Assembly: GCF_003671715.1 (NCBI RefSeq)
Contig: NZ_RAIF01000032.1
Coordinates: 2,024,889 to 2,088,888 of the forward strand
Length of the DNA: 64,000 nucleotides
From: Streptomyces sp. E2N166
GTDB taxonomy: Bacteria; Actinomycetota; Actinomycetes; Streptomycetales; Streptomycetaceae
Reading direction: 5' to 3'
Of the stretch, positions 9,256 to 16,665 are shown piece by piece (within the stretch, counting starts at the first letter, position 1; every line of letters starts with the position of its first letter). The position numbers and the translations under genes are program-made. The notes below the pieces were generated by a model. It had not been told where the DNA came from. It ran no database searches and worked only from the letters and a program-made list of their open reading frames with translations.

Positions 9256-10164
9256 CTAGTCCCAGTACGTCTCGTGGGTCAGCCGGTCGCCCTGTCCGTC
9301 GAAGGTGTCGACGGACGCGATGGTCTCTCCGTCGGCGATGGGCAGGGCGAACGCACGGTAGGAAGTGCCGGGCAGTGTCACCACCCGCGCCGTGCGGACC
9401 GATCCGTTGTCCAGGGTGAGCCGGGCTGTGGCCGTCCCCGAGGCAGGGTTGCCGACGAAGATCCGGGTCCCGGACGCCCCCTTGTCGGACAGACTGCGCA
9501 GCCCGGCCCCCTGGACGAAGTCGTCATCGCCGTCCACGACGGAGCAGCCCGCCCAGTGGCCCGCCTGATGGTCGACCTGGACGCCGCCGATGAAGACCCG
9601 TTGGCAGAGCAGCGAGAGTTCCTCCGGCCGGGGACCACGGCCGGAGCCGGAGCCCCCGTCGGCGTCGCGGTCGCCCTCTGCGCCGACGTTGGTGTCCGAG
9701 GAGGGAAAGTCGTCCGGCACCTCCGGATAGAACGTCAGCGTCACCGACCACTTCTTGCCGTCGATGCTGCCGGAGCGGATCACCCGGCTGCGTTCCGCGG
9801 CCTTCGACGCGTCGGGACCCGGTGAGACGGAAGGGGAGGAGGCCGCTGGAGTGGGGCTGCCATCCTGCGACGGGCCGGCCAGCAGCGGCAGGACGACGGC
9901 TGTGGTGACCGCGGCCATCAGCGCCCCGGCCGCCGCGCTCACGGTGGTGCGGCGGGACCTCCGGGCACGGGCACCGTCCAGGATGGCCTGCACAGGTGCC
10001 GGCCCGGGCGCCTTCCGCCCGGCCGCCCTGGCCAGCGCATGCCGCACGTCCGGTGCGCGATCCGCGGCATGGAGGGTACCGAGCCGGTCCGGGACGGAAT
10101 CGCCGGAGGCGCCCGAAGCCCTTGAGGCAGCCGATCGCCTGTCGGGTGTGTGGGGGGCGGTCAT
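9256..10164 (-). CDS. Membrane-anchored sigma-factor partner with extracytoplasmic domain
   Basis: A 302-residue protein translationally coupled to the sigma gene (ATGA overlap). Residues 1-72 are cytoplasmic, with helical RHALARAAGRK and a basic stop-transfer GARARRSRR; one transmembrane helix lies at about 75-96 (VSAAAGALMAAVTTAVVLPL); a Pro/Ser linker follows; residues ~130-302 form the outer domain (IDGKKWSVTLTFYPEVP ... SGTRIFVGNPASGTATARL ... DGETIASVDTFDGQ) with two cysteines 20 residues apart (187 and 207). The position and topology suggest an anti-sigma or sensor role, but there is no zinc-type anti-sigma motif. Its outer domain is shared with the secreted protein at 10787. Confidence 0.7.
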   Translation of the reverse strand: MTAPHTPDRRSAASRASGASGDSVPDRLGTLHAADRAPDVRHALARAAGRKAPGPAPVQAILDGARARRSRRTTVSAAAGALMAAVTTAVVLPLLAGPSQDGSPTPAASSPSVSPGPDASKAAERSRVIRSGSIDGKKWSVTLTFYPEVPDDFPSSDTNVGAEGDRDADGGSGSGRGPRPEELSLLCQRVFIGGVQVDHQAGHWAGCSVVDGDDDFVQGAGLRSLSDKGASGTRIFVGNPASGTATARLTLDNGSVRTARVVTLPGTSYRAFALPIADGETIASVDTFDGQGDRLTHETYWD

Positions 10165-10694
10165 GCGGCGCCTCCGAGATCCGCGCGGTCGTGCGCCGCC
10201 AGGGCGGGGTGTGCCCGCAGCTTGGCCAGAGCACGGGAAGCCTGGCTCTTGACCGTGCCGGGCGAGCAGCCCAGCGTCCGTGCCACCTCATCCGCCCCGA
10301 GATCCTCCCAGTAGCGGAGGACGACCACGGCTCGTTGCCGTTCGGGCAGTTCGGCCAGAGCCTCCATCAGCACGTCGCGATCCTCCAGGCGTTCGGCATC
10401 GCGGGACCGCTGCGGACGGTCCGGAAGCAGAGGGGTGAGCAGCTGGGCGACCCGTCTGCGGCGGTGGCGGCTTCGGTTGTTGTTCACCAGCGCGCGCCGC
10501 ACATAGGCGTCGGCGTCCTCCCGCCGCACCCGGTCCCACCGCGCGTACACCTTGATCAACGTCGTTTGCACCAGGTCTTCCGCTTCATGGAAATCACCGG
10601 TCAGCATGTAGGCGGTCCTGACCAGGCGGCTCCAGTAGGCCGAGGCGAAGGCCGTGAAATCGTCTTCGGCCTCGACGGCCGGTCCGATGCGCAC
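10161..10694 (-). CDS. SigE-family ECF RNA polymerase sigma factor
   Basis: Sigma region 2 is seen as DDFTAFASAYWSRLVRTAYM, then EAEDLVQTTLIKVYARW; region 4 as EALAELPERQRAVVVLRYWE, then ADEVARTLGCSPGTVKSQAS and RALAKLRAH, the helix-turn-helix that contacts the -35 element. The short length and lack of sigma region 1 or 3 fit the SigE-family of ECF factors frequent in Streptomyces. The GTG at 10694 is preferred because homology begins just after it and AGGGA lies upstream; the frame is open to 10763. It is the middle gene of a three-gene operon with a secreted protein upstream and a membrane protein downstream. Confidence 0.85.
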   Translation of the reverse strand: MRIGPAVEAEDDFTAFASAYWSRLVRTAYMLTGDFHEAEDLVQTTLIKVYARWDRVRREDADAYVRRALVNNNRSRHRRRRVAQLLTPLLPDRPQRSRDAERLEDRDVLMEALAELPERQRAVVVLRYWEDLGADEVARTLGCSPGTVKSQASRALAKLRAHPALAAHDRADLGGAA

Positions 10695-10786
10695 GAAGAG
10701 TCTGTCCCTGCGGGTGTGTGGGCGGGCAGGCGGTACGGTCCGGTCCCCGGATGCCGGCGGCACCCGGGGACCGAAGACCGGTGGGG

Positions 10787-11476
10787 TCAGTCCCAGTACG
10801 TCTCGTGGGTCAGCCGGTCGCCCTGTCCGTCGAAGGTGTCGACGGACGCGATGGTCTCCCCTTCGGTGATGGGCAGGGCGAACGCACGGTACGAGGTCCC
10901 CGGCAACGTGACCACCTCAGCGGTACGGACCGTCCCGCCGTCGAGAGTCAACCGGGCCGTGGCCGTACCCGAAGCCGGGTTGCCGACGAAGATCCGGGTC
11001 CCGGAGGTGCCCTTGCCGGTCAGGCCGTGCAGCCCGGCACCTTCGACGAAGTCGTCCCGGCCGTCCACGACGGCGCATCCCGCCCACGGGCCGGCCTGGT
11101 GGTCGACCTGGACCCCGCCGATGAACACCCGCTGACAGAGCAATGAGGGATTGTCGGGCTGCGAGTCACCGAAGCCGGAGGTCCGGTCGACGGTGGGGAA
11201 GTTCTCCGGAACCGTCGGATAGAACTGCAGCGTCACCGACCACTCCTTGCCGTCGATGATGCCGGAGCCGACGGCACGGGTCACGGTCCGCCGTTCCTCG
11301 CCCTGCGCGTGCCGAGTAGGGTGCTGCTTCGCCTGCGTGGCCGACCGCGCGTGCATTCCCTTGCCGGAGGCGTCACCAGACACCTCGGGGGCAGCCCATG
11401 CACCGGCTGCCGGTGTACCGACCACGATGGCGGCCGCGCCGGCGGCGACCGCGAGCTTCTTGAAGCTGCTGTACAC
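10787..11476 (-). CDS. Secreted paralogue of the membrane-anchored sigma partner
   Basis: A 229-residue exported protein starting at GTG with TAGGAG upstream. The N-terminus is a Sec signal (KKLAVAAGAAAIVVGTPAAG, cleavage after AWA). After a polar linker comes a domain nearly identical in plan to the outer domain of the 9256-10164 protein: IIDGKEWSVTLQFYPTVP, LLCQRVFIGGVQVDHQAG, SGTRIFVGNPASGTATARL and SYRAFALPITEGETIASVDT, with two cysteines 20 residues apart (about 114 and 134). It is the first gene of the operon with the sigma factor. The domain has no recognised name; a decoy, ligand or co-sensor role is inference. Confidence 0.7.
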   Translation of the reverse strand: MYSSFKKLAVAAGAAAIVVGTPAAGAWAAPEVSGDASGKGMHARSATQAKQHPTRHAQGEERRTVTRAVGSGIIDGKEWSVTLQFYPTVPENFPTVDRTSGFGDSQPDNPSLLCQRVFIGGVQVDHQAGPWAGCAVVDGRDDFVEGAGLHGLTGKGTSGTRIFVGNPASGTATARLTLDGGTVRTAEVVTLPGTSYRAFALPITEGETIASVDTFDGQGDRLTHETYWD

Positions 11477-12043
11477 GTTGCTCCTACGGGAAGTGGGGTG
11501 ATTGGACCGGAGGGCGCCTCTCCACCCACTCCTACTCCCGTTCTCCGCCGGAGGTTGCATACGCCGGTGATTTCCTGGCGGCCGCACTGAGGCCGGCAAC
11601 CGCGGGCTCAAGCATGGCGGTTGGGCCGAGTGCCGGGTCGGGGGCCGAGTCCTCGGCCACGCGCGCCGCCGCCTCCCGCTCTACCGACCTCCTCGTGGAC
11701 CTGTCGCGTTGGGTGGCAGGCCGGGCCTTCCCGTCTTGCCTGCACGACCGACTGCGTTGGCACGGGATGCGACCTGCGCACGGCATCGGCAGCCTGCGAG
11801 ATCCCGGTGTTGAGGCTGCGTGATGCTGTGGCCTGCGGTGGTCGGGTCCATGGTCGGGCGACGGAAGCCATGGCCGGGGTCGCGGCTTCGTGGGATACGC
11901 CGTTGCCTCGGCATCGACACCTCGGTGTTCACAGCGGCCTGAACGCCTGCGTGCGCCGGCCGCGGAGTCCCGCGGGGATCGCGCCCTGCCGCAGCCCGTT
12001 CGGCGCCGTCAGGCGGATGCCGCGGCCGGCGCCTGGGACCTCT
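11477..12043. other. No supported gene
   Basis: All frames are open by composition, but none shows a recognisable domain or a start with a good ribosome site. It contains the upstream region of the secreted protein gene (to about 11560) and the end of the winged-helix gene at 12044; the rest looks like decayed or non-coding DNA. Confidence 0.4.
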
Positions 12044-12409
12044 TCATTCTCGCGTGCCGCCGGTACCGGCCAGGTGGGACGCGTTGCTGTCGGGCTCGCG
12101 GGCGCGGTCGGATTCGTCCCGTACGAGCAGGGAGAGCAGCGAGGCCACGGACAGGCCCGCTTCCGCCGGGTGGCGCAGGACCTTGTCGGGCTGGATGCGA
12201 TAGGTGTTGGTGCGGCCGTCGCGGGTGTGGGAGAGGTAACCGTCCTGCTCGAGGTCGGAGATGATCCGTTGGACCGCGCGCTCGGTGAGTCTGCAGTGGG
12301 CGGCGATGTCGCGGATCCGGATGTTCGGGTTGTCGGCGATGGCCGCCAGCACGCGCGCGTGGTTGGTGACGAACGTCCATCCGCTGTGAGAGCCAGGTGT
12401 TTCAACCAT
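12044..12409 (-). CDS. Winged helix-turn-helix transcriptional regulator
   Basis: A 121-residue MarR/ArsR-like regulator. GWTFVTNHARVLAAIADNPN, then RIRDIAAHCRLTERAVQRII, SDLEQDGYLSHTRDGRTNTY form a complete winged helix; a helical tail (LRHPAEAGLSVASLLSLLV) may serve dimerisation. No ligand-binding residues can be named. It is divergent from the STAS gene at 12516 with promoter-like sequence between, so joint or autoregulation is likely. The start at 12409 is chosen because homology begins immediately after it. Confidence 0.75.
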   Translation of the reverse strand: MVETPGSHSGWTFVTNHARVLAAIADNPNIRIRDIAAHCRLTERAVQRIISDLEQDGYLSHTRDGRTNTYRIQPDKVLRHPAEAGLSVASLLSLLVRDESDRAREPDSNASHLAGTGGTRE

Positions 12410-12515
12410 GCACAGCATTCTAGGGACCGCCTTTGCGCGACACTCAATACATGACATACTTTTCGCGTAACAGGTGACGTGATCCCATTCGGGGTAGCCA
12501 GAGGAGGGGCCCGAG
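12410..12515. promoter_or_regulatory. Divergent promoter region
   Basis: This A/T-richer gap holds TTGCGC-17 bp-ATACTT on the plus strand (toward the STAS gene) and TTGAGT-19 bp-TAGAAT on the minus strand (toward the winged-helix gene). The two overlap, which would allow one regulator to affect both. Assignment is by consensus only. Confidence 0.35.
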
Positions 12516-12899
12516 GTGTCTGTCGACGAAGCGGTAGCAAGGCGCCCGAGGAGCGTCGGTGACAGTCGGCCGCAGGTGCTGGACGGGACCACGGTGGTGC
12601 AGTACGAACATCGCGGCGCCTGGGTCGTCAGCGCGCGAGGCCCTTACGACATGTCTACGGTCACGCCGCTGGCGGACGCGCTGGACACCGCGGCCAAGGA
12701 ACATCCGAAGGTGGTCCTGGACGCCTCCGGCATCACCTTCGCGGACTCCGCGCTGCTGAACCTGCTGATCCTCACCCACCAGGCAGCCGACTTCCGCCTG
12801 GCCGCCCCCACGCAGCAACTGGAGCGGTTGCTGCAGCTCACCGGGGTCGACACCGTCCTGAGGATCAGGGAGACGGTGGACGAGGCCGCTGCCTGCTAG
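12516..12899 (+). CDS. STAS-domain anti-sigma factor antagonist
   Basis: A 127-residue single STAS domain (SpoIIAA-like). The strand TTVVQYEHRGAWVVSARGPY leads into DMSTVTPLADALDTAAKEHP and the phosphorylation loop VVLDASGITFADSALLNLLI, where the Ser of DSAL occupies the position phosphorylated by partner kinases in SpoIIAA-type proteins. Such proteins bind anti-sigma kinases and free a sigma factor. No kinase gene is adjacent, so the partner is elsewhere. The start is GTG with GGAGGGG upstream. Confidence 0.82.
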   Translation: MSVDEAVARRPRSVGDSRPQVLDGTTVVQYEHRGAWVVSARGPYDMSTVTPLADALDTAAKEHPKVVLDASGITFADSALLNLLILTHQAADFRLAAPTQQLERLLQLTGVDTVLRIRETVDEAAAC

Positions 12900-12930
12900 G
12901 GTCCGTCTTCAAAGATCACCCGGGTGGTAG

Positions 12931-13495
12931 ATCATGGTGACTGGTACGTCGCCACGAACTCACCGACCAGGAGTGGGAGTTACTCGCTCCGCTGACACCC
13001 CGGACCGAGACGGGGCGGCCCCGCGTGAAGGACCGGCAGGTCATCAACGGGATGGTCTGCAAGATCCGCACCGGGATCTCCTGGCGTGGCCTGCCGGGAC
13101 GCTACGGGTCCCTGCCGGGACGCTACGGGTCATGGGAGACCGCGCACGCCCGCTTTGGCGCTACGCCCTCGACGGGGCGTTCACTCAAGCCCTGCAGCAC
13201 ATCCGGACCCGTGCCGACGCGGCCGGCGACATCGACTGGCCGGCCCAGATCGACTCCACCATCGTCCGCGCCCACCAGCACGCCGCCGCACCGGCCGAGC
13301 TAGGGGCGGCACCAGCAGGACGAACCGGACGATCACGCCCTCGGACGGCCCCGAGGCGGACTGGCCACCACAATCCACCTCGTCTGTGACGGCAAGGGCC
13401 GGCCGCTCGCGATCCTGGTGATGCCCAGCCAACGCCACGACAGTGTCTGCGCACGCCCTCTGTTGGAACGTGTCCGCGTCCCCCGCACCGGCCGA
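12931..13495 (+). pseudogene. IS5-family transposase remnant with a 21-bp tandem duplication
   Basis: Pieces in different frames give ELTDQEWELLAPLTPRTETG, RVKDRQVINGMVCKIRTGIS, RYALDGAFTQALQHIR, DIDWPAQIDSTIVRAHQHAA and LVCDGKGRPLAILVMPSQRH, consecutive parts of an IS5-type transposase. The catalytic D (IDSTIV) is present, but the frame changes several times and the C-terminal third is absent. A perfect 21-bp duplication (13090-13110 and 13111-13131) repeats seven codons (LPGRYGS). The remnant runs directly into the truncated DJ-1 gene. Confidence 0.75.
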
Positions 13496-14123
13496 GGTGC
13501 TGCACGCCGGCGGCTCGGCGTCGGACGGCGCGGTGACCGTCGAACTGGTCACCGCACAGGGCCCTCGTGAGGTGATCAGCGGCACCGGAGGGCTGACGCT
13601 GCGCGCCGTCGGCGCCCTCGACCTGGAGCGCGCGGACATGCTTCTCGTACCCGGCGCCTCCGGGCGCGTGGGCGAGCCCGGCGAGGTCCCGGAAGAAGAG
13701 GTGGGCGCCGGCGCGTGGAGGCAGGACGAGTTCATCCCGGTGCTGCTGGGCCGCACCCTGACCACCGAGCTTCCCGCGCTGCTCAAGAAGGCGATGGACG
13801 ACCCGGACATCACGGTCGCCACCGTCTGCGGCGGCTCGCTTGTCCTGGCCATGGCAGGCCTGCTGGAGGGGCGTCCCGCCACTACTCACCACATGGGCTT
13901 CGACATGCTGGACGCCACCGGCGCCCACGCGGTCCGCGCCCGCATCGTGGATGACAGTGACCTGATCACCAGCGCCGGCGTCACCTCCGGGCTTGATCTG
14001 GCCCTGTACCTACTGGAGCGCGAGGTCGGCCCCCGCATCGCCCACGCCATGGAAGACCTCTTCTCCCACGAGCGGCGCGGCACTGTCTGGCGCGCCCAGG
14101 GCCCGACGCCCACCACCCTCTGA
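13443..14123 (+). CDS. DJ-1/PfpI-family protein, N-terminally altered
   Basis: A class I glutamine amidotransferase-like (DJ-1/PfpI) protein. PAEVLHAGG, LRAVGALDLERADMLLVPGA, the nucleophile elbow ITVATVCGGSLVLAMAGLLE with the reactive cysteine and TTHHMGFDMLDATGAHAVRA, then DDSDLITSAGVTSGLDLALY are all present. Normal relatives begin with a hydrophobic strand and a conserved FDGFDLLDVAGPAEVL-type motif; here that start is replaced by transposase-derived codons, so the first ~20 native residues are lost. It may be unexpressed or a fusion product. Confidence 0.7.
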   Translation: MSAHALCWNVSASPAPAEVLHAGGSASDGAVTVELVTAQGPREVISGTGGLTLRAVGALDLERADMLLVPGASGRVGEPGEVPEEEVGAGAWRQDEFIPVLLGRTLTTELPALLKKAMDDPDITVATVCGGSLVLAMAGLLEGRPATTHHMGFDMLDATGAHAVRARIVDDSDLITSAGVTSGLDLALYLLEREVGPRIAHAMEDLFSHERRGTVWRAQGPTPTTL

Positions 14124-14234
14124 GCACTCGGCCCTTCGCAGGTCAGTCGCTCACCATCCCCCTCGCACAGTCAGGAAGAACAGCAGCATGCTCGCCGAAG
14201 GCACCTGGAACCTGTCCATTTCCAATGCCTGCTG

Positions 14235-14714
14235 ATGTCCCTGATCAGAGAACCGCACCGCCGCCGCTTCAACGCAGTCATGGTGGGCGGAGCCGGCGCT
14301 GCCTATCTGAGTGGGGGCGGATTCGGCCTGTGGGAGCTCCCGTTCGTCGCGCTCATGGCCTACGTCGCCTACCGCGGCCTGGAGTCCTGGACCTTCATCG
14401 GCATCGGCTGGCTGCTCCACACCGCATGGGACATGGCCCACCACCTCAAGGGCAATCCGATCCTGTCGTTCTACCACGACTCATCCCTGGCATGCGCCAT
14501 CTGCGATCCGGTCATCGCCCTGTGGTGCTTCGGCGGAGGACCTTCCCTGATCGTGCTCGTCCGCCGCCGTCAGCGGGGTGGTCTTGCGAGGCGGTGCACC
14601 AGGCCCGACGGTCGGTACCAGGGCCCCACCGCAGGGGGCTCGATCGCCTCGGCGAGAAGGACCTCGTTGCGGGTCGAGCAGCCGTCGGACGGATCGTCAC
14701 CGCTGTTCCAGTGA
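14235..14714 (+). CDS. DUF6010-family membrane protein, both ends altered
   Basis: SLIREPHRRRFNAVMVGGAG, AAYLSGGGFGLWELPFVALM, RGLESWTFIGIGWLLHTAWD and FYHDSSLACAICDPVIALWC match DUF6010 membrane proteins. The usual first helix is missing (the frame before the ATG is unrelated), and after GGPSLIVLVRRR the frame runs into sequence belonging to the opposite-strand DUF1524 fragment. The gene is therefore probably truncated at both ends. Function of the family is unknown. Confidence 0.55.
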   Translation: MSLIREPHRRRFNAVMVGGAGAAYLSGGGFGLWELPFVALMAYVAYRGLESWTFIGIGWLLHTAWDMAHHLKGNPILSFYHDSSLACAICDPVIALWCFGGGPSLIVLVRRRQRGGLARRCTRPDGRYQGPTAGGSIASARRTSLRVEQPSDGSSPLFQ

Positions 14715-14881
14715 CGGAAGGCGTCACAGTCGTACCCGTCGCGGGACTCGACGTCGACCGGCAGGCGGGTGATGGCTTCCTCGACAGGGAGATCCTCAGC
14801 CGCGTGGGCAGGCGTGGACGCGAGGACGGGCAGAACGGCGAGGGACGCGGCGGCCAGGTCGCGCGGCGCAGAGGTGAGCAT
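14570..14881 (-). pseudogene. Secreted HNH nuclease-like (DUF1524) protein, N-terminal fragment
   Basis: An exported N-terminus (LAAASLAVLPVLASTPAHAA) is followed by EAITRLPVDVESRDGYDCDA and DGCSTRNEVLLAEAIEPPAV, the start of secreted Streptomyces DUF1524/GmrSD-C-like HNH nucleases. The HNH core itself is absent: after PPAVGP the sequence is the end of the DUF6010 frame. Two genes on opposite strands thus lost their 3' ends at one junction. Confidence 0.6.
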
Positions 14882-15165
14882 GAGCCGTTGATAGCGGCGT
14901 GGGGAGGGGTGCTATCAACACGTCGCCAAGTGCGCCGCCCGTGTGAGTGCAATGGTCCTGCCGGTCCGGCCTCGACGCGGACGCGGCTGCACCATGGACC
15001 TGAGCCTGGGCAGCGTGGCTTCGTAACCGAGAGCTGACACCGTTTGTCGTCGAGTTCGAGCAGCACTTGTTGATCACAGGCCGGAAAATGTCAGCGAGAA
15101 CTGACACCGCTGTCACAGGGATAGGGCTTGTTGCCACGCTGGACGGCCCTCGCGGAAGGGGCCCG

Positions 15166-15702
15166 TCACATCGGGAGGGAAAACAAACGCACCGGCCCTG
15201 AAGGCCAGCATGCGTTGTCGCGCAGGGGCGTCACCATGGTCCGCAGTGGCATGGCCACCAGGCGGTTTTCGGGTTGTTCGACAAGCACCTCCTTGTCGAG
15301 GGGGTGCCATCCGAGGCGCTGGTACAGCGGCACGAGGGGAGGTCGGCAGAACAGGAGCGCGTGCTGAGGACCCATCGTGCGAGCGTGGTCAAGTGCCGCT
15401 GTGACCACACGCCGGGCCAACCCCTGGCCCTGCATGTCGGGTGCGACGGCCACTCCACCGACGCCTACCACCTCTGTCTGGACATCGCCGATCGCAACAG
15501 GCAGCCGGAGGAGGCCGGCGTGTGCCACAAGCCGGTCGCCGTGTCTGATACCGAAGTGCTCTTTTTTGGGCAGCCAGGTCAAACCGGCCGCGGCAACACC
15601 GAAGGGATCATCGCAGTCACCGAGGATCTCGTCCTGGTCCGTCTTCGTGTATTGAAGAAGCCGCACTACAGCCGGTGTTACAGAGGATTGGTTGTCAGAC
15701 AT
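15166..15702 (-). CDS. GNAT-family N-acetyltransferase
   Basis: A 178-residue GNAT fold: FGIRHGDRLVAHAGLLRLPV, then VVGVGGVAVAPDMQGQGLAR with the acetyl-CoA pyrophosphate loop QGQGLA, RVVTAALDHARTMGPQHALL and PLVPLYQRLGWHPL, the last conserved helix-loop. Acetyl-CoA binding is well supported; the acceptor is unknown. The gene is isolated between the DUF1524 fragment and the IstB relic. Confidence 0.82.
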   Translation of the reverse strand: MSDNQSSVTPAVVRLLQYTKTDQDEILGDCDDPFGVAAAGLTWLPKKEHFGIRHGDRLVAHAGLLRLPVAIGDVQTEVVGVGGVAVAPDMQGQGLARRVVTAALDHARTMGPQHALLFCRPPLVPLYQRLGWHPLDKEVLVEQPENRLVAMPLRTMVTPLRDNACWPSGPVRLFSLPM

Positions 15703-15779
15703 TCCCACATGATGATCTCTCTTTCGAGGTTGGGCCAGGTGATCGATCAGCCGATCACCGGAGAGGGACTGGTGTGAGG

Positions 15780-16303
15780 TCAGCTGCCGGAGTTTTGTGC
15801 TGCGGCGCGGGCTTGGGTGATGGCGAGGCGGTAGGAATCGGTGCTGGTCCGGATCAGGTTGCCGCCGAAGGTGAGCCGGTCGACGATGGCCGCGCAGAGC
15901 CGGGGGTCGGTGAAGGTCTTGGTCCAGCCGCTGAAACTCTCGTTCGATGCGATGGCGACGCTGTTCTTCTCCTCGCGTTCGGTCAGAACCTGAAACAGCA
16001 GCTCAGCGCCCCTGCGGTCCAGCTCCATATAGCCCAGCTCATTGATGCACAAAAGATCGACTCTGCCGTAGCGGGCGATGGTCTTGGTCAGCGCCTTCTC
16101 GTCCGCGGCCTCGACCAGCTCGTTGACGAGCTTGGTGGCGAGTGTGTAGCGGACCCGGTAGCCGGCCATCGCGGCCTCGGTGCCCAGAGCGATCAGCAGG
16201 TGCGTTCGTAGTTGAACTGGCTGATCCGCTCCGCTAGATCGTTCCGGACGGAGCAGTCATCCTCGACCATGGTGTAACTGGGCGTCGCGTCCTCGGTGGC
16301 CAT
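15780..16303 (-). pseudogene. IS21-type IstB ATPase remnant with Walker A deleted
   Basis: HLLIALGTEAAMAGYRVRYT, VDLLCINELGYMELDRRGAE, VAIASNESFSGWTKTFTDPR and AAIVDRLTFGGNLI match the C-terminal two thirds of IstB helper ATPases. The GPxGTGKSH Walker A that should precede HLLIALG is missing and the frame breaks near 16200; the N-terminal piece from the ATG at 16303 (good AAGGAGG site) has no clear IstB character. In Walker B, Asp is replaced by Asn (INELGY). No istA is adjacent. Confidence 0.75.
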
Positions 16304-16665
16304 GGGTGCCTCCTTGTCGGGGGAAAGCCTTCTCCTCTCGGTCCCGGCACGGACCCGATCCGACAACGCACACCTCGAATCATCCTGCGATCCGCATCAC
16401 AGCTCGTGGAGCCGGCCAGTCGGCCAGCCGGTGTGATCGCGAGGTTCGTGGTTGGGACGGGTGGGGGGGTGAGCTGTGATGTTCGGAGTTTTCTGAGAAC
16501 GAAGTGGACGCTTCCGGAGTGTTTCGGTGGTGGTGACGATGCTTCTGAAGCGCTGTGATCGCCACGCGGCGATCATCAAGCCGTGCGCGCGTCAGGGGCC
16601 GCTGAGAGGGCCGGATGTGCCCCAACACCTGGTTCTCGGTAATGAAGTACGGAAACCAGGCGTTA
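16304..16665. other. No supported gene; flank of the IS5 copy
   Basis: Low-complexity, Ser/His/Thr-rich frames with no domain. The stretch directly flanks the left end of the complete IS5-type element and is probably non-coding or transposon-derived. Confidence 0.35.
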
